Notes under the pieces: generated by a model
Database searches by the model: none
Told to the model about the DNA's origin: nothing
What the model saw: the letters and a program-made list of their open reading frames with translations, nothing else
Position numbers and translations under genes: made by a program
NCBI GenBank assembly: GCA_018806915.1
Contig: JAGKQI010000040.1
Coordinates: forward strand, 1,054,001-1,118,000
DNA length: 64,000 nt
Direction of reading: 5' to 3'
Origin: Phytophthora colocasiae
Taxonomy: Eukaryota; Oomycota; Peronosporomycetes; Peronosporales; Peronosporaceae
In this document: piece after piece, positions 20,824 to 31,209 of the stretch
How positions within the stretch are numbered: the first letter of the stretch is position 1
Layout of the letters: each line of letters begins with the position of its first letter

Positions 20824-20940
20824 AGAGGTTAGAAATCAAGACGACGGTGCGAGTACTGAGCGGCTAAATTGTCTTGGGGTGCCGCCACGCCACGCCCCGG
20901 TGTGGCAAGATTGAACTCAAGAATTTGCCCCAGACACGGC

Positions 20941-21200
20941 ATTGTTGGAAATTGAAGGTTGCCGAGGATACAGGACAGCAAAGCTAGTCAGGTAGAGGAT
21001 GAAAGCGTAGTTTCCCGATGTCGTTATAAGTCTATAGATAGAATCGGCGAGAGATCGAAGAGCACGCACTGTTGCAACATGTGAAGTGCATAGGGGTGTC
21101 GCGAAGAGAAGACCAGTCAGTGAGGTAGGAAGGAAATTAAAAAGTGCCATTAACGGTTAGGCGCTTACTCTGCTCACTAAGTTCTCGTTACTCAGCCCTC
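20941..21200 (-). repeat. Copia 3' LTR
   Basis: In Copia sense (minus) a purine-rich run, AAGAAGGAGGGC, precedes TGAGTAACGAG, and the repeat ends ...TTCCAACA, giving TG..CA ends and about 260 bp. The first half recurs at 53406-53540 (plus) and the second half at 27800-27935 (plus). The roughly 60 bases beyond it (20880-20940) recur at 53021-53085. Confidence 0.65.
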
Positions 21201-21435
21201 CTTCTTACGCCACCTGTCCAGAACGTCATTCGAGCAGTCATCTCGCGTCACTCGAGCAGTTATCGCCCTTTGCCAATGCAGTAAGCCTTACAGCCGGCTC
21301 TCGTTTCACTCACAGCAAGTTTCACTCACCCGCTGTCCACGCTGGCCAGTAGCAGAGGCCACAAATGAAAAATTCAGTCATCATGGTCGCTCTCCGATTC
21401 CAATGTCGGTCGAGCTCCACTTCAACGTCGCACCG

Positions 21436-23199
21436 TCAGTTGTTGGCTGCGGTTTTGCGAACTTCAACAGCCTCCCTCAAAGTCGCAGCCACTTGAGAGA
21501 CGTGTAGCTGTTCACGAAGACGTGTGAAGGTCACGCGTTGGAGAGGCTTCGTCAGAATATCTGCGAGCTGTTGCTGAGTCGGGCAGTAGTTGACCTTGAC
21601 ATCACCACGCTTGATTACGTCTCTGATGAAATGGTAACGCACATTTATGTGCTTGCTGCGCGAGCTTGTTATCTCGTTCTCCATCGACTTGATAGCCGAC
21701 TGATTGTCCACTTGCAGCGTGATGGTGCGGTCCTTCGTCCACAGGCCGATTTCCACTAGAAGCTGCTTGATCCACACAGCGTCCTTGACCGCCATAGCTG
21801 CAGCGATGTACTCAGCTTCCATGGTTGATAACGCGACTGACGTTTGCTTCTTTGAAGCCCAAGCAATCACGATACCGTTGATCATGAGCACACAGCCTGA
21901 GACCGACTTAGCATCAGTCGCATCTCCAGCCTAGTCCGCATCGGAGTAGATCGTTGCAGACCATTTGCAACCTGTTCCTTGTCCGGCCTTGAAGAAGAGG
22001 CCAAACGAAGATGTCCCACGAAGGTAACGCAGTATGCGCTTCACGCCACGCCAGTGACTCCCACGGGGAAAAGCGACAAATCTCGCCAGGTAGTTCACAG
22101 CCGCAGTAATGTCGGGTCGTGTGCAGTTGGAAATCCATAACAAAGAACCGATGGCCCTTCTCATTATGCTCGATTGCTCCAGTACCACATCATCGTCAAA
22201 TGCCCTCGAAGTCTCCATGGGAGTGTGAACTGGTTTGGACATAGCCATCTCAAAGTTCACCAGTACCTCTTTGATTGTATCGCGTTGATGTAGGAAGATG
22301 CCGCTGTCATCACGCTCGATGCAGATCCCAAGGCACTTGGTAGCGTCGCCCATGTCTTTGATGTCGAACTTCTGTCCAAGCTGATACATAACCCAGTCAC
22401 TGTCAGCATCATCCTCGCCCACGAGAACAACATCGCCGTTGCGGCGACAACTGTAGAGACACGGGTCCAGTTTGCTGCGTGTGAAACCCAACTTCAGCAG
22501 GAACTTGTTAATCTCCTTGTTCCACAACAGTCCACTTTGCTTCCAGTCCATACAGGCTTTTGACGAGAAGCCAAGCTATCTCACTCGAGTCTGGTGCGCC
22601 CTCAGGAGGGGTCATTAAGATAGGGCAATCTAAATTTGCTTTAACATAGGCGTTAGGCACATCGCCCTGGCGGAGTCTTCGTTGCCATTGTGCAGCCAAT
22701 GTTGCGAGAAACCTCAGGCTGGTGAGCTTGAGTACCGGCGAATACGTCTCCTCAAAATCAATGCCAAATCGCTGAGAAAAACCACGCGCCACCAGCCGAG
22801 CCTTGAACCGTTCCAGTTCACCGCGCGAGTTGAACTTAATCTTGAACACCCACTTCGATGAAATCATGTTCTCGCCTACAGGACGGCGAACCACTTCCTA
22901 AGTGCCGTTTGCCTGTAGGTCTTGAAGCTCCTTCTCGATTGCGGCCTTCCATTCGGGCCACTCACGCTGCTGCTTCGCCTCAGCGATGTTGCGAGGTGTA
23001 ACCTTTGCCGCCATGGCAGATGATAGCAACAGTGTTGCCGGTTGTCCTTCGACTTCCTCTATCAGTTCCTTCGCCAGCGAGAACTCATCAGTCTTCATTC
23101 TCCTGCGAGCACCAAAGACGCGACGAAGTGCAGCAGCACTGATGGGACTTCCAGCGTATTCATCTTCTCCGCTGTCACTTGACCCGTCGGCATCCTTAA
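21436..23199 (-). CDS. Ty1/Copia pol, 3' half (RT + RNase H), degraded
   Basis: Reading from the TTAA at 23199: KDADGSSDSGEDEYAG, then EWPEWKAAIEKELQDLQANG, then RVT_2 (SSKWVFKIKFN, FKARLVARGFSQRFGIDFEE, LLVKSLYGL). A frameshift near 22540 leads to LGFTRSKLDPCLY. The catalytic YVDD is changed (VVLVGEDDADSDW), so the RT is probably dead. RNase H contains VALSTMEAEYIAAA and ADILTKPL; the product ends VEVRKTAANN. Gag, protease and integrase are absent on this side of the TTAA; gag and an integrase fragment are found at 53535-54391. Confidence 0.88.
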
Positions 23200-23240
23200 C
23201 CCACCAGCGACCGCTGTTATCCCAGCTTTGCTCGGATAAG
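23196..23240 (+). repeat. TTAA target plus right terminal inverted repeat (inverted in this assembly)
   Basis: TTAA (23196-23199) is followed by CCCACCAGCGACCGCTG and TTATCCCAGC TTT GCTCGGATAA. It matches the terminus at 54392 with one substitution in the first 14 bases, a 2-base insertion and one hairpin-arm mismatch. To its left is the 3' half of a Copia pol gene that is broken exactly at the TTAA. It faces right, as the left terminus does, which two ends of one transposon cannot do unless this segment has been inverted. Confidence 0.75.
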
Positions 23241-23549
23241 TTTTATATAGAAATTTGTATGCTATGGGGGTAGGGAAATCAATGTTCCCATCGGTCTGGA
23301 GTGTCACCACCTGCTTTCGCTTACTTTTTGCTTATTGGTCAGTAGTATCCAATCAGAGTTGAGATAAGCTTCTAATAGTGAGGTCTGTCAATGGACTTGG
23401 CGAAAAAACCTTGTCGTAATTCGGAGTAGCCGCCCAAAATCACGAAAATAATCTCTACTTTTAGACTATCTATTACAAAAAATTTAGGAACGCAAAATCA
23501 TTCCTCGGCATCTATCCCCGCCCAGTATGAGCACGCTGAGGAACATCTT
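23241..23549. other. Terminal region of the piggyBac-like element, non-coding
   Basis: AT-rich stretch with no convincing ORF, between the inverted terminus and the acidic ORF. Confidence 0.4.
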
Positions 23550-23620
23550 CTCGGAACTGCAGCTGGAAAAGCGCAAGAAAATACGGCTGAGCCCGCGCAG
23601 AGCAAAATGTTCGCCAGTTC

Positions 23621-24541
23621 GTGAACAACCCCTCAACGTCCGCTTGGGGCGATGACAGCGACAACGAGATTCAGGCGCCCGTGGAGGAGGCTGTTGTCGA
23701 GGAGGAAGAGGGAGAAGAAAAGGACAGTGAGAGTGAGAGCAAAGAGGAGGAAGAGGAAGGGACGGAGACGCCTACTGTTGCGGCTCCCAAGAAGGCGGCG
23801 GTTCCGGCTTGCACACTCTCCAAAAAGGAGAAGAAGGAGCTGGAGATGAAGCTGCTCTGGTCGATCTCGGCATCAAGGCTATACAACGGGTACGTTAGCA
23901 GCTTTATCCCCAGTTCAGTGTCCTTATCTAACGTTATCTCGTCTTGATTCCAGACTAGCCACGCAGACGGTGAAGATACTCTGCTACGACTGCTGACGGC
24001 TGTAATTGGTGGCACTACTGCAGCTCTGGCCCTTGCTGCATTGGATAGAGCCCTTTGTGTGTCGGATGTGGAGCCTGCCAAGCAGCAGGAGGACAGCGCC
24101 CACAGGAAAGAGCACCAATGCATCTACCTTCGCGGTCGATTCACAGTGTTTCGAGCAGTGGTGGCGCCCCAGATCGCTATCGTCGGGTACAATCCTCGAC
24201 GCTATTTGTCGTGTCAAGCTGAAGCGACGGTGAACATCTCTACAGTAGTCTCTACCCAAGAGCGAACAGACAAAGAAAATAAGAGAGGACGAACGCTTTT
24301 ACGTCCTGCTCGAGCGAAAAAAGCCACTACATCAACGTTGACAAGGAAGCGTTGGCTCGGAGTGGAGAAACTAATGCTGCACCGGTTTCCTGTGGGGAGT
24401 GCAGTAGTAACGAGAAAATTTTGCTGTCAAGGGGTGGAGAATATGGCAGATCTATCTTAAAGCACAGCGCTCTTTCATTGAGAGAAGACCCGGATAAGGA
24501 GGCTTTATCGAAGGCACGATTGAAAGCCCTAGTGTTGGCCT
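23621..24541 (+). pseudogene. Unknown gene with acidic N-part, one intron and frame changes
   Basis: Exon 1 (about 23550-23888) encodes a very acidic protein (NNPSTSAWGDDSDNEIQAPV, then Glu/Ser-rich) ending APKKAAVPACTLSKKEKKELE. Near 23845 the adjacent frame takes over (EAALVDLGIKAIQR). A good intron, GTACGT..TTCCAG, spans 23889-23952. Exon 2 continues TSHADGEDTLLRLLTAVIGG and CIYLRGRFTVFRAVVAPQIA; a frame change near 24290 leads to FYVLLERKKSHYINVDKEAL and on to KARLKALVLA at 24540. The acidic part resembles eIF-like or ribosome-associated acidic linkers, but I cannot name the family. The ORF is cut by the inversion breakpoint. Confidence 0.45.
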
Positions 24542-24995
24542 CTGGGAATGACAAGTCGTGAATAATACGAGCATCCACAGTCAAATCGACCTCTCCCTTT
24601 TCTACGGCTCCGAATGGACTGCAAGTTATACCTTCCAGTGTAGGTAGAAGATCCAAATCAAGGATGAGATATCGGTTGGCATCTTGCCCCGCGCGGAGAC
24701 GTTTAACAATAATATTTAGAGCGCGCTTGGCAGATCCGTGGTTCGCCGGCGGTTTGTCTTGTCGCTTGAATGGTGCTTTCCACTCTGGTTCTACGCCATG
24801 ATGCACAATAGAATGCCACCGTGAACGGTATCGATACTTTTTCCAGGATGTGTCACTTGTAGGAATTTCAAGAGCTTTGTTGGGTCTAGAGTCCAAGCTT
24901 GTTTCTCCTCGTAGTAAATGGACGAACTCTGGTATTTGACATCCAGACCGACGAAAAAATGTGCTATACACTGCTTGTTTTTGCCTGTCAATCAA
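24542..24995 (-). CDS. DIRS reverse transcriptase N-terminal part
   Basis: Shows DIRS RT hallmarks: a His-rich segment IVHHGVEPEWKAPFKRQDKP, then ILDLDLLPTLEGITCSPFGA and DARIIHDLSFPE. Beyond FPE the frame stays open to 24327, but that sequence reads better as the plus-strand ORF, so the RT homology ends at about 24541. Confidence 0.85.
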
Positions 24996-24998
24996 ATA

Positions 24999-25712
24999 CT
25001 AGGGGTTTCTGTCTAAATCTACAGACACCGGCGTTAGCTGTGGTGGTGACAGTCCCTGTCGAGCTAGAGCCCGGTTGAGTTCTGCCGTGGCATACTGCAA
25101 ATTTAATTCTGCTAGGCGCTGTCGCGCTAGAAGGGTTTTCTTGAAGTGCAGTCGTTTCTGAAGAATACATTCCTTGGGATCTGGTACATCGGTGATGGTA
25201 GCGCCAGGTATTTGGCCATGCGAATCTTTGTCAGACGCCGATGACCCGTTGGGAAGTGGTCGAACTGCCATATCCGTAATCGATCTAACATGTCTGGGCT
25301 CTGCGTTAGCCAAAATGGATGGGTTTTCTTCGTCTGGAGAATTTTTGACGGACTGACTCGGTAATTTCTCTTCTTCACGTTGCGAGGGCAGACTCAAACG
25401 TTTTACCTCACTGGGTGGCCTAGGCTGGGACCTCCTTTCAAGTGTCCACTGACTGAGTGAACCAAGGCACGTCTTCTTCGAGACATTCCGCAGGTTGAGT
25501 GGCACAAATGTGGACGGTCTCGAGAGCTTTCGCTGGTCGAGCGGCCCGGAGGTGGACGGGCTTGCTGATTTAATTCCAACAAGCGGTCCGATAGCGGGTG
25601 AAACTGTACTCCTGGATTGAGCTGTCCGCGTAAGACGTTGAGGTTGTATCCCGTCCAGTAGTATGAGTTTACCAGAGAAGTTCGCTCTACCCCGCGAACA
25701 TGTCGTCGACAT
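24999..25712 (-). CDS. DIRS-associated linker ORF, Ser/Pro-rich
   Basis: 237 aa, low-complexity Ser/Pro/Arg-rich N-part, then a helical end (KRLHFKKTLLARQRLAELNL). It sits between the zinc-finger ORF and the RT, a few codons from the next ORF; the position suggests a Gag-Pol linker. No protease motif seen. Confidence 0.5.
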   Translation of the reverse strand: MSTTCSRGRANFSGKLILLDGIQPQRLTRTAQSRSTVSPAIGPLVGIKSASPSTSGPLDQRKLSRPSTFVPLNLRNVSKKTCLGSLSQWTLERRSQPRPPSEVKRLSLPSQREEEKLPSQSVKNSPDEENPSILANAEPRHVRSITDMAVRPLPNGSSASDKDSHGQIPGATITDVPDPKECILQKRLHFKKTLLARQRLAELNLQYATAELNRALARQGLSPPQLTPVSVDLDRNP

Positions 25713-25766
25713 GTGCAGGTCCTTTGCCTTTGGGATGACCAGACCTAGATTCGTTCCCCGGCTCCA

Positions 25767-26681
25767 TCACTTCATGTCTACTGACACACCACCGTAGTTC
25801 TTTTCAATGAATTCGCGCACAATGTCAGGCAATGTAGCCGGCTTGAAATGGCAAAGATGTTTTATCAAACAGTTCCAATTCTTCCCTTTGCAACCTTGAA
25901 CGGACAGGAAACGAAGACATATCTCCTTCTTGCCTTGTTTAGGCAGGGCATTACGGACTTCAATTGGTATTGACACTCTCTTGTTCACTTCTGAACCACG
26001 GTTGGGCCTGTCCGAGCGCACCAATGTTGTTTTAGCAGTTCTAACAGCCGAGATTATGTCCTGACGGAGGATCAATTGATGTACTCGCACAAAGGACTCA
26101 TGAGATGCGCTGAAATGACTCTTGATTGTCGAGGCTTGCTGCCAATCATCATCAGCAACATGTACTCTAAACAATTCCAACTGGTCATCGATCCACGCAG
26201 TTACTCCCGCCAGTGCTTCTGTAGAGGTCGGCACCTCAGTTACACGTAGCTCACTGAGAAAGGCTGCCACGGCATTTAACATTTCATGGACGACAGGTTG
26301 ATAAAGGTGGCGTGTGATATTACACAATGCTTCCACGGCACCAACAATAATAGAGAAACTTGTCGCATCGGGTGCAACGGGTAATGTGTTCTTCTTTGAG
26401 AAATTGCTCATATCGCTCTTTCTAACCAGGAACCTCTTCTCCAGTTCCGTCACACGACTGAAGTGCAAGATGGACAAGCCTCTCGTACCGAAATCCCAAC
26501 AAAATAAGCCTCGTAGGACAGCAGGGTGTGGAAAGAAGCCAAACTTTCTCCAAGATACCTGCACATATTCCACAAATCGTTGGGCTGTCATTGACGCGTA
26601 CTTACCGTTTACGAGTGAGATGGATTGAATTCTGCAACCCGGAGGGTTGAAATTGAGTATTTCCGGTACTCCTATCACCAC
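25767..26681 (-). CDS. DIRS-associated ORF 2 with C-terminal zinc-finger-like motif
   Basis: 304 aa, mostly helical. Near the C-terminus the spacing Cys-x8-Cys-x6-Cys-x5-Cys-His (ICLRFLSVQGCKGKNWNC, then LIKHLCHF) looks like a CCCH-type nucleic-acid-binding finger, as expected for a Gag nucleocapsid. The overlap with the upstream ORF suggests frameshifting, or a frameshift error joining the two into one Gag. Confidence 0.6.
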   Translation of the reverse strand: MVIGVPEILNFNPPGCRIQSISLVNGKYASMTAQRFVEYVQVSWRKFGFFPHPAVLRGLFCWDFGTRGLSILHFSRVTELEKRFLVRKSDMSNFSKKNTLPVAPDATSFSIIVGAVEALCNITRHLYQPVVHEMLNAVAAFLSELRVTEVPTSTEALAGVTAWIDDQLELFRVHVADDDWQQASTIKSHFSASHESFVRVHQLILRQDIISAVRTAKTTLVRSDRPNRGSEVNKRVSIPIEVRNALPKQGKKEICLRFLSVQGCKGKNWNCLIKHLCHFKPATLPDIVREFIEKNYGGVSVDMK

Positions 26682-27510
26682 GTCTTGATACTAGTTGAAT
26701 GGAGCTACCAGGCCCTTCTGTCGTCGCTCTATGAAGCGAGATCAATTGATCAACGTCTTGCACACTTCCGCGACGGCCTTGTATTGGTGCGAATTCCGTG
26801 GGTGATCGACTAGCTGCTGGAACCGACTCTAGCTTGCTATTTGCGAGACGCCTACGCTTAGATTCAGGATGATCGGTTGTACGAGTAGGTCTCTGTGATT
26901 CTTTACTTTGGTCATTCGATCCAACGTCGTCATCGGAATCGCTGAGGCCGTCACCCAAAACGAACTCAGAATCGAGGGTTGGAGAACGCCGTGCAGGAGC
27001 ATCTGACTCGGTTTGATTGGAAGCTTCATCAAATATCGAGTCACCAAAGACCACACCAGTAGGTGCCGTTCGACCCCCTTCCTTATAGAACACGTAATCT
27101 AATTTGTTCCGTACGGCTACTTGAAAAATCTCAAAGCTCGATATATCCAGCAAAGGTAGCATTCTTGATTCGTCAATCTGTTTACCATCGAGATCGCCCA
27201 GTAAAATTTTTGGATCGCGGGTAGCTGTTACGCCAATGCCATTGAATTTATTGTACACATTCTTGTGTAGCTGCATCATCCCCTGCAACATCACGAGACT
27301 TGTACTTCGGCCTCTGCAAGGTTGTAATGCATAGATCTCAACGGCTATGTCTTGAGTCAACATTGGGTTATACACAATAACTGTGTCATCACCGCCAAAG
27401 TTGACGTCTAGTTGCCCTTGTTTCTGATCGATATCCCAACGGTAACCAACGACCAGCCCATAATCCCACACGCGAGCACCTCCTTTGCGAATACGTGCGG
27501 TGCATATCAC
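26602..27510 (-). CDS. DIRS-associated ORF 1 (gag-like), 302 aa
   Basis: The folded-looking N-part (VWDYGLVVGYRWDIDQKQG ... DLDGKQIDESRMLPLLDISS) is followed by an acidic, disordered C-part (SDSDDDVGSN, ESKRRRLANSKLES with an NLS-like run). It overlaps the next ORF by about 80 bases in another frame. No zinc knuckle. It is called gag-like by position only. Confidence 0.55.
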   Translation of the reverse strand: MICTARIRKGGARVWDYGLVVGYRWDIDQKQGQLDVNFGGDDTVIVYNPMLTQDIAVEIYALQPCRGRSTSLVMLQGMMQLHKNVYNKFNGIGVTATRDPKILLGDLDGKQIDESRMLPLLDISSFEIFQVAVRNKLDYVFYKEGGRTAPTGVVFGDSIFDEASNQTESDAPARRSPTLDSEFVLGDGLSDSDDDVGSNDQSKESQRPTRTTDHPESKRRRLANSKLESVPAASRSPTEFAPIQGRRGSVQDVDQLISLHRATTEGPGSSIQLVSRRGDRSTGNTQFQPSGLQNSIHLTRKR

Positions 27511-27764
27511 ACGACAAAAGTGCCGGCACCATCTAATGCTTCACCTTCTGTCACCGCTCGAGGGAGGATTTCCGCTTCGGATAACTCAACTGTCTGCATC
27601 GCTTCATCCACCCATCTTCCACTAGCAACCAGTCTAACCCTCACGTTTCCGTTCTGGGGGCAGCTTCGACCTTTCCGTACGCAAACCCAACAACGTTGAA
27701 GACCCCTGGTTTGAGATAATAATAGGTTGCCGTCATAATTGGTGGTTACCCGAGAAGGTTTCCT

Positions 27765-27940
27765 TGGAGGCTCTTATCTGCGGCGCGGAGAAATCGAGAA
27801 TGAGCGACACTTGTGCGTGCTCTTCGATCTCCCGCCGATTCTATCTATAGACTTACAACGGCATCGGGAAACTACGCTTTCCTCCTGTACCTGACTAGCT
27901 CTGCTGTCCTGTATCCTCGGCAACCTTCAATGTAGTGTGT
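27765..27940 (+). repeat. Copia LTR fragment
   Basis: Matches the second half of the LTR at 20941-21060 (reverse strand) after an extra lead of about 40 bases (GAGAAATCGAGAATGAGCGA). The same lead occurs at 53100-53120. No internal Copia sequence adjoins it. Confidence 0.65.
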
Positions 27941-27944
27941 TAGG

Positions 27945-28190
27945 CAGCAAGTACAAGTCTTTACTATCCCAATCGTCCACAACTTGAATGTGGTCTCGAG
28001 TCAGATTTGAGTAGCCCAAAGCCATGCAAGCATCGAAGATATTGTCGATTGCTTTCGAAGACTTCATCACGACTCGAGTAGTTTCATCTAATTCGTCCGA
28101 GATCGAGCCAACTCGACGTTTCTTCAGTCTGTAGCCATGTACTGCTGCTCCGGCAGAATCTTGAGAATAACAATAGAACCAGGTGCTGCG
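27945..28190 (-). pseudogene. Unidentified protein fragment
   Basis: A stop-free minus-strand frame with no start codon and good protein character: STWFYCYSQDSAGAAVHGYR, KKRRVGSISDELDETTRV, MKSSKAIDNIFDACMALGYS, ending DSKDLYLLPN. Family not recognised; flanked by an LTR fragment and a tRNA. Confidence 0.35.
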
Positions 28191-28232
28191 AACAAATGCT
28201 TACGAGTCTTCGTTCGTAGAAATGTCCGATAC

Positions 28233-28305
28233 GTAGATGTAGCTCAAATGGTAGAGCGCTCGCTTAGCATGCGAGAGGTACAGGGATCGATACCCTGCTT
28301 CTCCA
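28233..28305 (+). tRNA. tRNA-Ala (anticodon AGC), acceptor stem imperfect
   Basis: The D-arm GCTC AAATGGTA GAGC, anticodon stem-loop CTCGC TTAGCAT GCGAG (AGC at 28266-28268), a short variable loop and the T-arm CAGGG ATCGATA CCCTG are all paired, with A as discriminator. The acceptor arm GTAGATG / CTTCTCC has two mismatches, so this may be a decayed gene. The internal A and B boxes are intact. Confidence 0.7.
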
Positions 28306-28370
28306 GGCGTGTGTAGTATAGTGGTCAGTACCTCACCTTTTGAAGTGATCACACGGTCAGGATACAGCAC
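28306..28370 (+). pseudogene. tRNA-Gln(UUG)-like remnant
   Basis: Directly follows the tRNA-Ala. TAGTATAGTGGTCAGTACC is a tRNA D-arm/A-box; CACCTTTTGAAGTG resembles a Gln anticodon arm with one base lost; CACACGGTCAGGATA is a damaged T-arm. It cannot fold completely. Confidence 0.45.
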
Positions 28371-30769
28371 ATCGTTCATTCCAATGATCTGCAAAGGTCC
28401 AAGCGTTGGGAACGACGCGAAAAGTCAAGTTGTCTACTAGTAAATAAGCACGTCGATCTTTGATCCTGGTGGGGTGGTGCTTAAAAGCTTCAGATAGAGC
28501 TTGAATTACTGTGACAATAGCTACCATGGGTAGAAGATTTTACCCAAAACAAAGAATGAATTTTCTTTCAAATCACTTCGTATTGTCCAAGGAAGTTGCA
28601 GACGTAGCAACAAACCGAGCCATTCATTTTTGCGGCCTACTTCTTCCAGTCTCCGACTTCAATGAAGATAATCATCTTGCCAGCACCACCAGCTGAAGAA
28701 CTCGTTTCATCACCCGGCAGATCTTGTCGCCGCGCTTCCATCAGCTCTGAAAACTCCATCAGTCTCCCGTCAGCATCTTTTGAAGCCCAATAAAACGTAG
28801 CATGTTGCAGTTCGATTCTTCCCAAGAACTCGGATGCGGACTCATTCTCGTGCATTCCTTCGGTTGGTTTCTTGACAGCTGCATCCTTCGGCTCAGCGGC
28901 CATTTCAGACTTCGTGAAGTACGTCTCCTGAAGCTGCTTCACTACCACCAAGTGAATGTTCGTCGACGACGGGGTCGCTTTGAGAACGGACTTCAGCACG
29001 GGTAACGTAAACTCTTGCCGGTCTTTGCAATCCAATGAAAGAACACCCCAATTGGTCTCGATCTCCATCCAGTCTCCGTTATGACACTGTCGAATATTAC
29101 CGAATTGCGCACACGTGTTCTTCCAAAACGCTAGAAACTCATCAGGCCACGCAACATTTGGAGGCGAGAGAAACGAAACCGTGAAATTCTCGACCTCAGG
29201 TTTCTGCTGTGGAAATGTCACCCGACCAATGAAGGCACGCACCCCCAACTCATACAGCAGTCTGCCAAAGAATGTCTCGAAGTCGATTCCGTAAAATCCG
29301 CCTTGGTGGCTTGCCAGAATAACAGCACCCACGGCAAGACCTTCGAGATCCATTTCATCGTTTGTAACCTGAGCTGGGTTACGACTGGTTGTTCCGTTTG
29401 ATGCATCTTTCAATTTCTTCCAGAACGGCAGATCTAGTGGGCTCCACTTGTTATTGGGAAGGGCTTGCTGACAGTGATGTCCCGAACTGTAAGCGTCGGA
29501 GTCTTGATAATCCCCCATCAACGTTAGATAAAGGAGAATGTCGTCTTCCATCCGGGGGAATACGCATCGACACTTCCACACCTTGTTGTTCTTCACCAAG
29601 TCTCTTTGGGTTCCCAATTGGAGCTCGAAAATCTCCTGCTCATCCATGCGGCCGTAATGTCCATCGATCAAGTTGACCTCCTTCTTGTCTCTGTAGAAGT
29701 CTTTCTTTTTTTTACTCTTGTCGTCGACGTCTGCGTTATAGCTAGTCCCAAGAAAAAGATAGAGTTGACCTCTTTCAAATTCCTCTGCACGTTTCAATGA
29801 CCGAAATTCCGGCGTCAGTGCGTTGACCATGTTAGTCAAGTACTTCAGTCGATCTTGGCCATCGTATGGGAACTGGGTCATGTGTTTCTGCGCTGACGTA
29901 CTAAAAAGAGGTCGGCTATTCGAAAGAATCCACTCAAACACTGAAGTGGTCCTCCCCTTCGTGACAAACTTCGGTAGCGATGGAATCACCGTACACCATG
30001 GTACTCCTGATACTCGCGAATAATTACTCACAGTAAAGGTTCCGTGCCGTACCATTCGTAGCGCTTAGAATAAGCGGCAGACGGAGAGAGCGGAACACAT
30101 TCCGCATCGACTGAACTAGTTTTCGATTATCTTCCCGTAAGCGAGGGAATTCGTCCAGAAAGAAGAGCATTGGTTGCTTCTTATCACGTATTCTTCGATC
30201 ACGTGCTGCAGTGACGTCTTCACGCACAGCGTTTCCGATGCACCTACCTGCACCACTGAGCGCAGCGATGATGAAAGCGTACACGCTCAATGGTTTATTG
30301 TCGGTTCGGTCGAAGTCACTAACAGAACCTTCAAACTCAGATCGGCCATATTTTGGGTTAGCTTTTTTTGTGTTCAGATACGGAACGGTTCTGGTTTTTG
30401 GAACGGGGATTTTTTGCCCACCTCGTACAGTGCCCGCTAGCAGTTTGCCTACGGCTGCTTCGTGCATTGGCGTCTGGTGAACATTAGCTATCGTTCCAGC
30501 CTCTATATAACGGGGCGTTGCTGCAGGCAAGTTCTTCGTCACGATTGCCGCTCTTGAAGTTACGTGATGATGCTGTACGAAAAGACTAACTATGTGTTGT
30601 TAGCAGATGTGTTGTGGATTAAAGGGTCTAACTAGGTTATCACTACGGCTTTTATCAACGGCAGTCACAGCTACGTTCACTGACTGTCAATTAACTCTCT
30701 ACAAAGTGTACATGGCCTCTACATGGTCATTGTAGTGTACTCCTCGACCTCTAGACTAGCTGGCAGCTC

Positions 30770-31190
30770 AGATCAAGCCTAACGTCTCGGCCAACACCAA
30801 TGCCAAAGGGGCTGCTGCTCAGATCTACAAGATCCTGGATACAACCTCAGCTATTGATGCTTCGAACGATCACGAAGGCGACAAACCCGAGTCCTGTGTT
30901 GGACGGATTCAAGCTGTCGGTGTCTATTTCACCTTCCCAAGCCGTCCAGACGTGCAGATCCTATACGACTACAACATCACCATTGAGCCTTGACAAACCG
31001 TAGCATTTGTCGGGTTCAGTGGAGGAGGCATGAGTACGCTCATTTCCCTGCTTGAACGCTTCTACGACCCACGAAGGCTCCATCCTGCTCGACGGTCGTG
31101 ATATGAAAACCCTGAACGTGAAGTGGCTGCGCTCACAGATCAGTCTCGTGGCTCAAGAGCCTGTACTGTTAGCCACTTCCATCCAACGCC
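30770..31190 (+). pseudogene. Captured ABC-transporter (ABCB/P-glycoprotein type) NBD fragment
   Basis: Plus-strand frame: NTNAKGAAAQIYKILDTTSA, VYFTFPSRPDVQILYDYNI, an in-frame stop, [20 protein letters not shown] (the Walker A Lys is replaced by Met), ERFYDP, a frameshift, then [20 protein letters not shown] and [15 protein letters not shown]. This is the nucleotide-binding domain of an ABCB exporter, with stop, frameshift and dead Walker A. It lies wholly within the Mutator-like element. Confidence 0.85.
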
Positions 31191-31209
31191 AACAAAGATA
31201 GTGGTGTTG

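Larger units (their letters stand above)
24542..27510 (-). mobile_element. DIRS-like retrotransposon, 5' half (gag-like ORFs, RT N-part)
   Basis: Four long ORFs in one direction, the last being the N-terminal part of a DIRS-type RT that breaks off after IIHDLSFPE at about 24541. The complementary part starts VNDNT at 18494 on the other strand. Confidence 0.75.

Noticed and set aside
30024..30542. 172-aa ORF with a new N-terminus on the CRN A NTPase
   Set aside because: The first ~60 codons are translated terminal sequence of the Mutator-like element; the ORF is a by-product of the insertion and not an alternative gene.
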